A DNA stretch of 64,000 nt from G963677325 sp963810555. Its GTDB lineage: Bacteria > Bacteroidota > Bacteroidia > Bacteroidales > Prolixibacteraceae. The first letter of the stretch is position 1. Every line of letters starts with the position of its first letter. Below the pieces are notes generated by a model that saw only the letters and a list, made by a program, of their open reading frames with translations, had not been told where the DNA came from and did not search any database. A program made the translations under genes and the position numbers. The DNA lies in the NCBI GenBank assembly GCA_963810555.1, contig CAWENX010000005.1, forward strand, positions 62,001 through 126,000. The letters are read 5' to 3'. This document shows positions 35,171 to 44,477 of this stretch, piece by piece.

Positions 35171-37789
35171 ATGAATTCCATAGAAATAAGGCAATCTTTT
35201 TTTGATTTCTTTGCCTCTAAAGGCCATTTAATTGTTCCTTCAGCTCCTCTTGTAGTAAAAAACGACCCTACGCTGATGTTTACCAATGCCGGTATGAATC
35301 AGTTCAAAGATATATTTCTGGGGAACTCTCCGGTTAAAAGTCCCAGAATTGCAAACACACAGAAATGTCTTAGAGTATCAGGCAAACATAATGATTTGGA
35401 AGAAGTCGGACGTGACACTTACCATCATACAATGTTTGAGATGTTAGGGAACTGGTCATTCGGGGATTATTTTAAGAAGGAAGCAATTGATTGGGCATGG
35501 GAATTTCTTGTAGATAAAATGAAAATCCCTTCCAACAGATTATATGTCACTGTTTTTGAGGGAGACGAGAAGGATGGAGTCCAAATGGACAGCGAGGCTT
35601 ACGAAATTTGGAAGAAATATTTGACTGAAGATCGAATTCTTTTTGGAAATAAAAAGGATAATTTTTGGGAAATGGGAGACTCGGGTCCATGCGGGCCTTG
35701 TTCTGAGATTCATATAGACATCAGGAACGAAGATGACCGTAAGAGAATTCCAGGCCATAATATGGTAAATCAGGGACATCCACAGGTAATTGAAATCTGG
35801 AATCTTGTTTTTATACAATTCAACCGCAAGGCAAATGGGAAGTTGGAGGAACTTCCTGCAAAACATGTGGATACCGGGATGGGATTCGAAAGATTGTGCA
35901 TGGTGCTCCAAGGCAAGCAGTCAAATTACGATACCGATTTATTTCAGCCGGTTATCAGGGAAATAAGTTATATGGCCGGAAAACCTTATGGGACAGATGA
36001 AAAGTGTGATATTGCCATGCGCGTTATTGCTGATCATATCCGGGCAATCTCTTTTGCCATAACGGACGGTCAGTTACCTTCAAATAATAAGGCAGGATAT
36101 GTTATCCGAAGAATTTTACGCAGAGCTGTTCGTTACGGGTACACTTTTCTCGGATTCAGAAAACCTTTTATTCATCAGCTGGTGAAAGTTCTTGTTGAAA
36201 CAATGGGCAGTGCTTTTCCCGAGCTTATTAAGCAACAGGAACTGGTCAGAAGGGTGATTATGGAAGAAGAAGATTCTTTCCTGCGAACCCTTGAAACAGG
36301 GATAAAAATGCTTGATAACATCATTACTGAAGCAAAGAATAAAAACAGAACAGAAATAAACGGAAAAATTGCTTTTGAACTTTATGATACTTTTGGATTC
36401 CCCCTTGATTTAACTGAGTTAATACTGCGTGAAAATCAATTGACTGTAAATCAGAAAGAATTTGAGCAGTCAATGGAGGAACAGAAAAACCGATCACGTG
36501 ACGCCTCACAGCTTGAAACCGGAGACTGGATTGAATTGCATCATGCGGGAGAGGAAGGATTTATTGGATATGATCAAATGGAAGCCCGCATAAAAATTAA
36601 CCGTTACCGCAAAGTCAAAGGTAAAAAAGGAGAATATTATCAACTTGTATTCAACCGCACTCCATTTTATGCCGAATCTGGCGGACAGGTCGGTGATACG
36701 GGGTATATTGAATCGGATGATGAGAAAATTGAAATCGTAGATACCATTAAGGAGAATGAATTGATTATTCATCTCACTAAGAAATTACCTTCAGATCCCA
36801 CAACGCTGTTTACAGCAGTTGTTGATGGAAATAAACGAAAACGGACAGCCATCAACCATACTGCCACGCATTTGCTTGACCATGCGTTGCGCGAAATTCT
36901 GGGAACGCACATTGAACAGAAAGGTTCACTCGTTAATGCCGATTATCTTCGCTTCGACTTCTCACATTTTAAAAAAGTAACTGACGAGGAACTGGCACTG
37001 ATTCAGCACAGGGTAAATCAGATGATCAGGGAAAATCTGCCTCGTGAAGAGAAACGTGAAGTACCAATTGAAGAAGCCGAAAAAATGGGCGCTATCGCTC
37101 TTTTTGGTGAAAAGTATGGGGATCAGGTCAGAGTGATAAAATTTGGCGATTCTATCGAACTGTGCGGCGGCACCCATCTGGAAGCAACAGGACAAATCGG
37201 GTACTTCATTATACTTTCTGAAGGTTCTATCTCTGCGGGAGTAAGACGTATTGAAGCCATTACAGGTGAAAAAGCAGAGGAATACATTAATCAGAATCTA
37301 AAAACTCTCAAGGAAATTTCTGCTCTTTTAAATAATCCGGCCGATCTTAAAAACACCTTGAGTGATTTTTTATCAAAATATGCTTTTGCCTTAAAACAGA
37401 TCGAATCATTTGAAAAAGAAAATACAGCAAATCTGAAAAAAAAGTTGCTTTCTGAAGTAGAGTCCGGAAAGGGGGTAAATTTCCTTGTCCGAAAACTCGA
37501 AGTTGGCAATTCTGCTGTTCTGAAAGATATCGCTTTTCAGTTGAAGGGAGAAGTCGAGAATCTTTTCCTTGTACTTGCAGCCGAGATTGACGGTAAGGTT
37601 AACCTTCATGTGATGATTTCAGATAACCTTGTAAAAGAACGCGGATTAAATGCCGGTCATATTGTTCGTGAGCTCGCAAAGACGGTTGGAGGCAGCGGAG
37701 GAGGACAGCCTTTTTATGCAACAGCAGGAGGAAAGGAGCCTTCAGGGATACCTGCTTTACTGGAACAGGCAAGGAAAATAATTGAGTAA
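35171..37789 (+). CDS. alaS: alanyl-tRNA synthetase
   Basis: Charges tRNA-Ala. 872 residues with all domains: class II catalytic core (FFASKGHLIVPSAPLV, FTNAGMNQFKDIFLG, GPCGPCSEIH), the editing domain with zinc ligands His563, His567 (HTATH), Cys665 and His669 (CGGTH), and the C-Ala domain with the GGxGGG-type motif in VGGSGGGQPFYATAGG. The stop TAA merges with a heptad array. No T-box or other leader is seen in the 136 bp upstream. Confidence 0.98.
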   Translation: MNSIEIRQSFFDFFASKGHLIVPSAPLVVKNDPTLMFTNAGMNQFKDIFLGNSPVKSPRIANTQKCLRVSGKHNDLEEVGRDTYHHTMFEMLGNWSFGDYFKKEAIDWAWEFLVDKMKIPSNRLYVTVFEGDEKDGVQMDSEAYEIWKKYLTEDRILFGNKKDNFWEMGDSGPCGPCSEIHIDIRNEDDRKRIPGHNMVNQGHPQVIEIWNLVFIQFNRKANGKLEELPAKHVDTGMGFERLCMVLQGKQSNYDTDLFQPVIREISYMAGKPYGTDEKCDIAMRVIADHIRAISFAITDGQLPSNNKAGYVIRRILRRAVRYGYTFLGFRKPFIHQLVKVLVETMGSAFPELIKQQELVRRVIMEEEDSFLRTLETGIKMLDNIITEAKNKNRTEINGKIAFELYDTFGFPLDLTELILRENQLTVNQKEFEQSMEEQKNRSRDASQLETGDWIELHHAGEEGFIGYDQMEARIKINRYRKVKGKKGEYYQLVFNRTPFYAESGGQVGDTGYIESDDEKIEIVDTIKENELIIHLTKKLPSDPTTLFTAVVDGNKRKRTAINHTATHLLDHALREILGTHIEQKGSLVNADYLRFDFSHFKKVTDEELALIQHRVNQMIRENLPREEKREVPIEEAEKMGAIALFGEKYGDQVRVIKFGDSIELCGGTHLEATGQIGYFIILSEGSISAGVRRIEAITGEKAEEYINQNLKTLKEISALLNNPADLKNTLSDFLSKYAFALKQIESFEKENTANLKKKLLSEVESGKGVNFLVRKLEVGNSAVLKDIAFQLKGEVENLFLVLAAEIDGKVNLHVMISDNLVKERGLNAGHIVRELAKTVGGSGGGQPFYATAGGKEPSGIPALLEQARKIIE

Positions 37790-37850
37790 AAGGGCAAAGG
37801 GCAGAGAGCTATAGTGAACAGTGAAAAGTGAAAAGTAATCAGTAAACCTA
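37787..37850. repeat. heptad array starting at the alaS stop codon
   Basis: TAAAAGG, GCAAAGG, GCAGAGA, GCTATAG, TGAACAG, TGAAAAG, TGAAAAG, TAATCAG, TAAACCT: nine phased units with the word changing mid-array from GCAAAG-type to TGAAAAG-type. The first unit contains the stop codon. Confidence 0.85.
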
Positions 37851-37868
37851 AAAAAACCTTCAAATTTA

Positions 37869-37896
37869 ATTCAATCCCAAAGTTTCGGGATTGAAT
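37869..37896. terminator. palindrome between convergent alaS and MFS genes
   Basis: ATTCAATCCC and GGGATTGAAT form a 10-bp perfect stem around AAAGTTTC. It ends 4 nt before the end of the MFS gene and could stop transcription from both sides, though a clear T tract is lacking. It also resembles the CCCGAAACTTTCGGG REP group. Confidence 0.5.
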
Positions 37897-37899
37897 ACT

Positions 37900-39231
37900 C
37901 TATTCTTTTGGTAAATCAGTCAGTTCAGTTGCTTGTTGAATTCCTGAAGATACCTCCTGGGGTATAAATCCCAATTTGACATATATAGGATGAATTTGCT
38001 TTCCAAGTTTCGGGAGTTGGCGGGCAAAAACAAGGGCACCGGTGACACAGGCTATTCCGCCAATCATTATCGTATTTGGAGCCCCAATGCTGTTTGCCAG
38101 TATTCCTGCAAAGAAACTTCCAAAGGGAGCAGCTCCCATAAATGCCATAGCATAAAAACTCATGACCCGGCCGCGTTTATCATCATCAACAATGGTCTGA
38201 AGCAGGGTATTACTTGCAGCCATCTGCAACATCATGCCAAGACCGGTGATAACCATTAATAATAAGGAAATTGCAAACGATCGGGACAAAGAAAATGTGA
38301 TCAACCCAAAGCCAAAAATACCTGCCGATACTGCAATAATCTTGTCAAATCCAAGAGCATTTTTCCTTGAAGCAAGAAAAATTGCCCCAGTCAAGGCCCC
38401 CAGACCTGATGCGCCAACGAGAAAGCCAAAAGTGTGTGAATCGCCATGCAGAATATCTTTGGCAAAAACAGGCATAAGAACTGTATATTGCATTCCCATC
38501 AGACTGACTAAAGCAAGCAGGAGAATAACGTATCTGATTGGCAAGAATTTGAAGGCGTATATAAAACCTTCTTTCATCTCTTTGATAACACGTTGCTTTT
38601 TAGTATTTATTTCTCTTGGTTTAATCTTCATCAATACCAGGGAAATAATAACAAAAATATAGCTTAGTCCGTTTACCAAAAAACATATCCCTTCGCCAGC
38701 AAAAGCAATTAAAATTCCAGCTATTGATGGGCCAAGCAATCTGGCGCTGTTTACCATTGAAGAATTTAATGCTATTGCATTAGCCAAATCTTCTCTGTTA
38801 TCTACCATTTCGACGACAAAGGATTGCCTGGAGGGAATGTCAAATGCATTGATGCACCCAAGGATGATGCCTAAAACTACGATATGCCAAATTTGAATTG
38901 TACCGGAAAAATAGAGATATGCAAGGATTAAAGCCTGAATCATTGCACCAATTTGAGTAGCTATCAAAATATGATAACGATTCCATCTGTCTGACAGAAC
39001 GCCCGCAAAAGGAGCTATTATAAATGTCGGTATCTGACTGGCAAAAGCCACAACACCAAGTAATATTGATGAACCTGTAAGGTGATAAACCAACCAGGGG
39101 ATGGCAACGCGCTGTATCCATGTTCCAATAAGCGAAAGGCTTTGTCCGCCAAAAAAAAGCCGATAGTTTCTGTATTGGAACGAGCGAAAAATTATTTTGA
39201 GTCCTTTAGCATTATTATTATCAGGATCCAT
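37900..39231 (-). CDS. MFS transporter (EntS/MFS_3 type)
   Basis: A 443-residue, 12-helix inner-membrane transporter. The sequence around FQYRNYRLFFGGQSLSLIGTW, the cytoplasmic loop GVLSDRWNRYHI, and DIPSRQSFVVEMV are typical of the enterobactin-exporter-like MFS_3 group. The substrate is unknown, and the group includes drug and siderophore exporters. It is downstream of a methyltransferase and a TM-helix protein on the same strand with gaps of 64 and 41 bp. Confidence 0.88.
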   Translation of the reverse strand: MDPDNNNAKGLKIIFRSFQYRNYRLFFGGQSLSLIGTWIQRVAIPWLVYHLTGSSILLGVVAFASQIPTFIIAPFAGVLSDRWNRYHILIATQIGAMIQALILAYLYFSGTIQIWHIVVLGIILGCINAFDIPSRQSFVVEMVDNREDLANAIALNSSMVNSARLLGPSIAGILIAFAGEGICFLVNGLSYIFVIISLVLMKIKPREINTKKQRVIKEMKEGFIYAFKFLPIRYVILLLALVSLMGMQYTVLMPVFAKDILHGDSHTFGFLVGASGLGALTGAIFLASRKNALGFDKIIAVSAGIFGFGLITFSLSRSFAISLLLMVITGLGMMLQMAASNTLLQTIVDDDKRGRVMSFYAMAFMGAAPFGSFFAGILANSIGAPNTIMIGGIACVTGALVFARQLPKLGKQIHPIYVKLGFIPQEVSSGIQQATELTDLPKE

Positions 39232-39295
39232 TAAACTTTTGATTGTATTTTGATTTGCAAAAATGCTCCCAAAAGAATTAATTCTTGCTTAACGA

Positions 39296-39943
39296 TCAGA
39301 ATTTCTTTTCCATAAATGCATAATTAACAATGTGAGGGATAGATTTACCTTTGATTTCCAGTGTCCTGAATTCAATAACATGAAAGAAAGAGGAGAAAAG
39401 TTTTTTAAGTTCCTTTTCAGATGAAAAATACAAAACAGTTCCCAATTGGGTCTTTCTGTATTTTCCTGAGCCGCCAAAACCAGGGTCTTTCACATTGAAA
39501 CAAACAGAAAGATATTTGGCTCCGGGATTGAGAATTTTCTGTACGTTTTGCAGATATTTTTTTCTTTTCTGCGGGAATATATGATGCAGCAGTTCCCAAT
39601 CATAGGCAAAACCGAAAGTCTTTTGAATAACTTTTCCTAAATCGCCGAGAACATTTGTAACCAGAAAATCGCAATTAACTTTATTCTTTTTTGCATTTCC
39701 CTTCGCGATTTCAATGGCCGTTGGTGAAATATCGACTCCCGTTGTATTAAATCCTTTACCGGCAAGATAAACAGCATAATTACCTGCGCCGCAGCCTAAA
39801 TCAATGACATCACAGGGTTTAATATTTCCATTCTCAATTAGCAGGACCAGTTCATCAGGGGGAGTCTCGTTATTCCAGGGAATCTTTTCCAATGGTATAT
39901 TTCGATATATTTCTTCCGCTTTAACTTGCTTAAATGCTCTCAT
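39296..39943 (-). CDS. class I SAM-dependent methyltransferase
   Basis: A 215-residue cytoplasmic enzyme. Motif I is VIDLGCGAGNYAVYLAG at about 56, followed by the acidic ribose-binding VDIS. Later strands (FGFAYDWELLHHI, PGAKYLSVCFNV) fit the Rossmann fold of the thiopurine/TehB-like methyltransferases. The substrate is not identifiable. It lies between the TM-helix protein and the MFS transporter. Confidence 0.85.
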   Translation of the reverse strand: MRAFKQVKAEEIYRNIPLEKIPWNNETPPDELVLLIENGNIKPCDVIDLGCGAGNYAVYLAGKGFNTTGVDISPTAIEIAKGNAKKNKVNCDFLVTNVLGDLGKVIQKTFGFAYDWELLHHIFPQKRKKYLQNVQKILNPGAKYLSVCFNVKDPGFGGSGKYRKTQLGTVLYFSSEKELKKLFSSFFHVIEFRTLEIKGKSIPHIVNYAFMEKKF

Positions 39944-39984
39944 TGATCAGAAATATTTTCCAAAAAAGAAGAAGAAATCTCTTT

Positions 39985-40686
39985 TCAAAAGTGTTTGAAG
40001 TCATCCTTTTCCTTAGGAGTTCCTTTGAACTTTTTTTCAAGGAAATCTTTTGCAATATCTTTTCCTCCAAGTCCCAGGGCAATTGCCAGAGCAAGAATAA
40101 TTCCGCCAAATGTGACAGTAAAGGCTATCAGTACTGTTTCCCGGCCTATGCCCAGGTGTTCAAGCGCCATTGTGACGGCAAAAATGATGATTATATATTT
40201 TACCGCCCTGCTAAAGAAACCGGCATTTTTAACCCCTGCATTTACCTGTGTTATAAGCACCAGCCTTCCGACAAAATTGGCAACCAGATAACCTATAATG
40301 AGAAGTAAAGCTGCTATAAATACATTAGGCAGATAGACAAAAAACCGCGTAAGAAGATTTTCCATTGCAGGAACATTAAGGGAAATCAGGGCAATCACGG
40401 TGAATATAAATACGATGGTCCAATAAATCAGATGTCTTAGAATTTTCATCGGGGATTTGGTGATTCCCATCTTTTCAAGAATTGCAACAATACCGGCATT
40501 CCTAAAAAACCGGTCGATTCTCAATAATCCTGCAAGTTTTCCCAATATGATTCTAATGATCCAGGCGATTATAAAGCCGAATACAAAGATCAGTACAGAA
40601 CTAAGTAAAGTTGGCAGGAATTTCTCAACTATGTTAAAGAAATCCTCGATCGGCTGTCTAAAAATTTTTTCAATTAACTGTATCAT
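39985..40686 (-). CDS. TM-helix repeat (small mechanosensitive-channel-related) membrane protein
   Basis: A 233-residue membrane protein with about five hydrophobic helices. It contains two copies of the conserved TM-helix repeat associated with mechanosensitive channels (around ILGKLAGLLRIDRFFRNAGIV and LVLITQVNAGVKNAGFFSRA), followed by GIILALAIALGLGGKDIAKDFLEKKF. It lacks the MscS beta domain, so its channel activity is open. A strong Shine-Dalgarno sequence precedes it, which is unusual in this window. Confidence 0.8.
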   Translation of the reverse strand: MIQLIEKIFRQPIEDFFNIVEKFLPTLLSSVLIFVFGFIIAWIIRIILGKLAGLLRIDRFFRNAGIVAILEKMGITKSPMKILRHLIYWTIVFIFTVIALISLNVPAMENLLTRFFVYLPNVFIAALLLIIGYLVANFVGRLVLITQVNAGVKNAGFFSRAVKYIIIIFAVTMALEHLGIGRETVLIAFTVTFGGIILALAIALGLGGKDIAKDFLEKKFKGTPKEKDDFKHF

Positions 40687-40691
40687 AACGG

Positions 40692-40699
40692 CCTCCTTT
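40692..40699 (-). promoter_or_regulatory. canonical Shine-Dalgarno sequence
   Basis: On the minus strand AAAGGAGG lies 5 nt before the ATG at 40684-40686. Bacteroidota genes rarely use such a site, and none of the neighbours has one. Confidence 0.75.
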
Positions 40700-40702
40700 T
40701 TT

Positions 40703-40744
40703 AGTTATGAGTTATGAGTTATGAGTTATAAATAATGATTAATG
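40703..40744. repeat. AGTTATG heptad array
   Basis: AGTTATG three times, then AGTTATA, AATAATG, ATTAATG, all in 7-bp register, directly upstream of the Shine-Dalgarno of the TM-helix gene. Confidence 0.85.
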
Positions 40745-40794
40745 AAAATTTAAAGGTTAATACCGCTTTGTAATTTTTAATTCTTAATTCTTAA

Positions 40795-42060
40795 TTAATT
40801 AGTCCATCTGTGTATAAGATATGGCTTTTCTCTTTCAAAAGTCTGGCAAAGTGATTCAATTCGCTTTTCAACTTCTGATGAATCAGCATCTTTTGTTTCA
40901 ATTACGAAGGATGCTACTTTCCCCAGGTAAAGGGGAGTCAGCGACCTGATAATATGTTCGGAACTCATGATTTTTTTATGACAGGCAACGGCAAAATCAA
41001 AAACAATTTTTACCCAGATATCATCAGGGATATGAAAACCTTCCTGCGGGGTATCTTTCATTCCAAAAAGAAATTCCAGTACATCCGCCGAAATGAAATT
41101 CCTGTACAGTACACTTAATTCTTTGATCCCCAGTTTGAACTTATCGATCATCGACTGCAGATTCACATTGACCGGCTCCAGTCCAACCGTATAGACAAAA
41201 CCAAAAGTCGGAATACTGTCGGATTTTTCAACGGATTTCCAGACAGGTGAATACTCATCCATCAGTTTGAAAAGAGAACTGATGACCTGGTACAACATAC
41301 TGCTTAAATCAGCTCCCGGATCTTTGGCATCATGGATTTTTGCTCCGAGAAAGGACTGACAGATTTTAAAACCATTGGCCACTGCCGAAGTCGTCATCCA
41401 GATATCAATGCCGTACCTTGCAACGTCGGTATTCCATACATTCTTATCTGCGTAAAAACGTGCCAGTTCACCTGAAAAGCCAAAATCACCGCCGATCGGC
41501 TGCCTGATCTGTTTCCCGTACAAAGCCCTGGTCATCGGGTAGATTATACTGTTTGTAATGGTCCCGTCGTATTTATGCCGGTGATAATAGGGCGCCACAA
41601 AATCGAATCCATTATTCAAAACCGGCCTTACAAGAAGTTCAATCCATTCGGGGGTGATGCTCCTCAAATCAGAATCAACCACGGCGCAAGCTTTTATATT
41701 CAGGGCAGCAGCTATTTCAAAAATGGTTCTGAAGGCGCTTCCTTTTCCCGGGATACCCTGATAAAGGGTTGATATCTTGAAAAGCTTTTCCTCATTTGGA
41801 TGAATAAGGATTGAATTCACATCAATACCCGATTCTTTAACGATCTCTTTGGTATTATCTATCGAGCCGCCATCTGAATTTACCAGTATAGACTGTTTGT
41901 CAGGAAAATATTTCAACAGACCCGCCTGTACTGCCTTTACTACATGCCCTATAGTCCTTGCATTATTGTAACTCGGTATTCCAATAAGGATATCGGCCTG
42001 TCCTATCTCTCTGACCTTTGTTCTTACATCTTCCCGTAATATGTTAGGATATTCAGCCAA
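40795..42060 (-). CDS. GT-A family glycosyltransferase (GT2/GT81-like)
   Basis: A 421-residue cytoplasmic glycosyltransferase. The nucleotide-sugar fold begins ADILIGIPSYNNARTIGHVV at about 23. The metal-binding DxD is VVDSDLRS at about 131, and GGDFGFSGELARFY is the acceptor-side motif shared with glucosyl-phosphoglycerate synthases. The C-terminal 170 residues are helical. It is divergent from a clear GpgS-like gene and a HAD phosphatase. It may add a second sugar to the glycerate product, which is inference from location. Its stop codon merges with a TTAATTC heptad run. Confidence 0.78.
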   Translation of the reverse strand: MAEYPNILREDVRTKVREIGQADILIGIPSYNNARTIGHVVKAVQAGLLKYFPDKQSILVNSDGGSIDNTKEIVKESGIDVNSILIHPNEEKLFKISTLYQGIPGKGSAFRTIFEIAAALNIKACAVVDSDLRSITPEWIELLVRPVLNNGFDFVAPYYHRHKYDGTITNSIIYPMTRALYGKQIRQPIGGDFGFSGELARFYADKNVWNTDVARYGIDIWMTTSAVANGFKICQSFLGAKIHDAKDPGADLSSMLYQVISSLFKLMDEYSPVWKSVEKSDSIPTFGFVYTVGLEPVNVNLQSMIDKFKLGIKELSVLYRNFISADVLEFLFGMKDTPQEGFHIPDDIWVKIVFDFAVACHKKIMSSEHIIRSLTPLYLGKVASFVIETKDADSSEVEKRIESLCQTFEREKPYLIHRWTN

Positions 42061-42143
42061 TATTAACGCTTTTAGTCAGATAAGTTTTTATAAAAAGTAT
42101 AATGTAAAATTTTGACTTATTTAATGTAATGCAATTTACAAAA

Positions 42144-42151
42144 TATTTTTG
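42144..42151 (+). promoter_or_regulatory. TAnnTTTG -7 candidate for the solute-synthesis genes
   Basis: TATTTTTG, 147 nt before the ATG at 42298, in the divergent intergenic region. A TTTG at 42111 is too far upstream for the usual 19-22-bp spacing, so support is weak. A TTAATTC/TTAATTA heptad run (42258-42290) lies between it and the gene. Confidence 0.3.
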
Positions 42152-42297
42152 TATATTTACTCAGACCGATCTCTGCTAAACGGATTTTATAGCGATATAA
42201 TGCAAAAAGATTGTTTTTTTATTCATGGATTTTATTCTTATTCTCTTTGGTCTTATGATTATTAGTTCTTAATTATTAATTCTTAATTAATCTGTCT

Positions 42298-43491
42298 ATG
42301 CCTGATTTTCACTTCAATATCGTCCCTACCTTTCCCCTGCTTGTGGGTGAAGACACCAGGTCTATGGAAAAAAAAATCATGCAGGCAAGAAAAAAAATCC
42401 CGGCTGGAGTATTGATACCGGCTCTTTTCCATGATCTTTCAAGCACTGCAATGAAGCACATTATTGAAGTGCTTTCAAAGACAGATTATTTAAAACGTAT
42501 ATATGTCGCACTGGATAAAGCCACCGAAGAAGAATACTTTCTGGCAAAAAAAATCGTTGCGCCTTTAAAAAATAAAGTTACCCTGATCTGGATCGACAGT
42601 CCCGAATTAACAAATGTTATTGCAGAAATCGATAAACAGCTTCCTTTAGGACCAAGGGGAAAGGGAAGAGCAGTCTGGACCGCATTGGGCTACATTATTG
42701 CCAAACAGGAAGTAGCCGTTATCGCATTTCATGATGCCGATATAGTGACTTTCAGCAAAGCTTTTCTTACACGTCTTATTTTCCCGGTTGTGGAGCTGGG
42801 ATTCCAGTTTTCAAAAGGATATTACATCCGCTATAACACAAAGTTTTACGGAAGAGTTACCCGGCTGTTTTATTTTCCGTTGATCCGGACTTTAAAGGAT
42901 ATTTTCGGGACCACCGAATTTCTTGATTATCTGAGCGATTTCAGATATCCTCTCTCAGGTGAATTTGCCACTTATGTATCCCAGGCAAAAATGCTCAGGT
43001 ATCCGTCTGACTGGGGAGTTGAAGTGGGACTGCTGAGCGAAATCTACCGTATCGTCCGCACTTCACAGGTCTGCCAGGTTGAACTCATCGAACGGTATGA
43101 TCATAAACATCAGGAAGTCGGGTCTGATATGAACAGAGGCCTTAATAAGATGGCAACCGATATTGCACGCACTTTCTTTTCGCACCTTTCGAGCAACGGG
43201 GTTATTTTGACACATGATATGCTGGCCACCATACGGCTTACCTACCTCAAACATGCCAGGGACAGTGTAGGTATTTACGAAGCTTATGCCAAAATGCATG
43301 ATCAAACAATATCCTTTGATTTTCATGAGGAACTCACAATCGTTGAATCATTTGCCAAAACAATCGAGGCGGCTTCTGTCGATTTTTACCAGCATTCATA
43401 TGGTTCCCCGCTGATCCCTGCATGGAAACGCGTAGGGGCGGCCATCGAAGGAATCTTTGAAAAGATTATAATGGCTGTGGAAACACAATAA
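42298..43491 (+). CDS. glucosyl-3-phosphoglycerate synthase-like glycosyltransferase
   Basis: A 397-residue GT81/GpgS-like enzyme expected to join an NDP-sugar to 3-phosphoglycerate. Supporting motifs are GPRGKGRAVWTALG (donor-binding glycine/basic loop), the DxD FHDADIVTF, the RYPLSGEFA acceptor-site motif, GVEVGLLSEIYR and the helical C-terminus with YDHKHQEVG. The HAD phosphatase directly downstream would dephosphorylate the product to glucosyl- or mannosylglycerate, an osmoprotectant. The sugar donor cannot be told from sequence alone. Confidence 0.82.
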   Translation: MPDFHFNIVPTFPLLVGEDTRSMEKKIMQARKKIPAGVLIPALFHDLSSTAMKHIIEVLSKTDYLKRIYVALDKATEEEYFLAKKIVAPLKNKVTLIWIDSPELTNVIAEIDKQLPLGPRGKGRAVWTALGYIIAKQEVAVIAFHDADIVTFSKAFLTRLIFPVVELGFQFSKGYYIRYNTKFYGRVTRLFYFPLIRTLKDIFGTTEFLDYLSDFRYPLSGEFATYVSQAKMLRYPSDWGVEVGLLSEIYRIVRTSQVCQVELIERYDHKHQEVGSDMNRGLNKMATDIARTFFSHLSSNGVILTHDMLATIRLTYLKHARDSVGIYEAYAKMHDQTISFDFHEELTIVESFAKTIEAASVDFYQHSYGSPLIPAWKRVGAAIEGIFEKIIMAVETQ

Positions 43492-43499
43492 TATATATT

Positions 43500-43594
43500 G
43501 GAGTGCGGAGAACGGAGAACGGAAAACGGAGAATGGTCGGAAACAGTCCCTTCTCCGGTTTCCGGTCTCCGGTTTCTGTTCTCCTTTTTTCTTT
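43500..43594. repeat. GGAGAAC heptad array turning into its complement
   Basis: GGAGTGC, GGAGAAC, GGAGAAC, GGAAAAC, GGAGAAT, GGTCGGA, AACAGTC, CCTTCTC, CGGTTTC, CGGTCTC, CGGTTTC, TGTTCTC: the 7-bp register is unbroken across the strand switch. It fills the gap between the glycosyltransferase and the phosphatase. Confidence 0.9.
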
Positions 43595-43599
43595 TCATA

Positions 43600-44409
43600 A
43601 TGTACCTGATATTTACTGATCTTGACGGAACCTTGCTGGATTTTGATACCTATTCCTTCGATAAAGCGAAAGAAATCCTTTCTTATATCCGGGAACAAAA
43701 TATACCACTTGTAGCCGTTACAAGCAAAACGGCTGCTGAAGTTCAGCAAATCCTTAAAACCATCGGTATCTACCACCCCTTTGTTGTGGAAAACGGCGGA
43801 GGAATAGTGTTCCCTGAAAATTACCCCGGTGAATTTCCAAAAAAACAAAAGATGGAAGGATATTATATTGTTCCTTTTGCAATGCCGGAAATCCGGCCCC
43901 TTGAAGTTCTTGACCTGGTAAGCAGTAAGACAGGCATTGCTTTGAAGAGTTTCAGCCGCATGACATCCGAAGAAATTGTATCCCTGACAGGATTATCGGC
44001 GGAAGAAGCTGCGAATTCCAAACAGCGTCATTTCTCGGAACCTTATATCCTGCCCGAACGCAAATCTGACCGGAATAAGATTATAAATCTTTTATCCCCT
44101 TACAATTATAAAAGTGTTACAGGAGGCCGGTTTGCCCATTTGATACCGAAAGAATCGGGCAAGGGAAATGCCGTAAAATATCTCATAGCCTTTTACAGGA
44201 AATTATTTACAGGAAAGCCTGTTGTTTCAATTGGCCTGGGCGATAGTGAGAACGACTATGACTTCCTCTCGGTAACTGATATAGCCATCTTCATCCGAAA
44301 CCGGGGAAACAGATACAAACGGGTCCCGAAAGATTGGATAAAAAGCAGGAAATACGGGGTGGAAGGCTGGGCCGGGGAGGTAAGAAAAATCATTTTCCCC
44401 ATGAAATAA
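43600..44409 (+). CDS. HAD-IIB phosphatase, mannosyl/glucosyl-3-phosphoglycerate phosphatase-like
   Basis: A 269-residue cytoplasmic HAD phosphatase of the MpgP group. Motif I DLDGTLLD (Asp7, Asp9), motif II VTSKT, the C2B cap, the SGKGNAVKYLIAFY lysine motif III, and GLGDSENDYDFL motif IV are complete. The frame is open back to 43498 through the heptad array, but the family start MYLIFTDLDGT fixes ATG 43600. Linkage to the GpgS-like gene supports its role in compatible-solute synthesis. Confidence 0.88.
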   Translation: MYLIFTDLDGTLLDFDTYSFDKAKEILSYIREQNIPLVAVTSKTAAEVQQILKTIGIYHPFVVENGGGIVFPENYPGEFPKKQKMEGYYIVPFAMPEIRPLEVLDLVSSKTGIALKSFSRMTSEEIVSLTGLSAEEAANSKQRHFSEPYILPERKSDRNKIINLLSPYNYKSVTGGRFAHLIPKESGKGNAVKYLIAFYRKLFTGKPVVSIGLGDSENDYDFLSVTDIAIFIRNRGNRYKRVPKDWIKSRKYGVEGWAGEVRKIIFPMK

Positions 44410-44440
44410 AAAACCCCGCGTAAACTTACGCAAGGTCTTT
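44407..44440 (+). terminator. probable terminator after the phosphatase
   Basis: GCGTAA and TTACGC form a stem around AC, extended weakly by ACC/GGT, followed by a short T run. It overlaps the stop codon region. Confidence 0.5.
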
Positions 44441-44477
44441 AAATCATTTAAACTTTAATAAATCTTTTCAACCTTCC

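Noticed and set aside
43498..43599. N-terminal extension of the HAD phosphatase through the heptad array
   Set aside because: The family begins at MYLIFTDLDGT; the open frame upstream exists only because these heptads lack stops.
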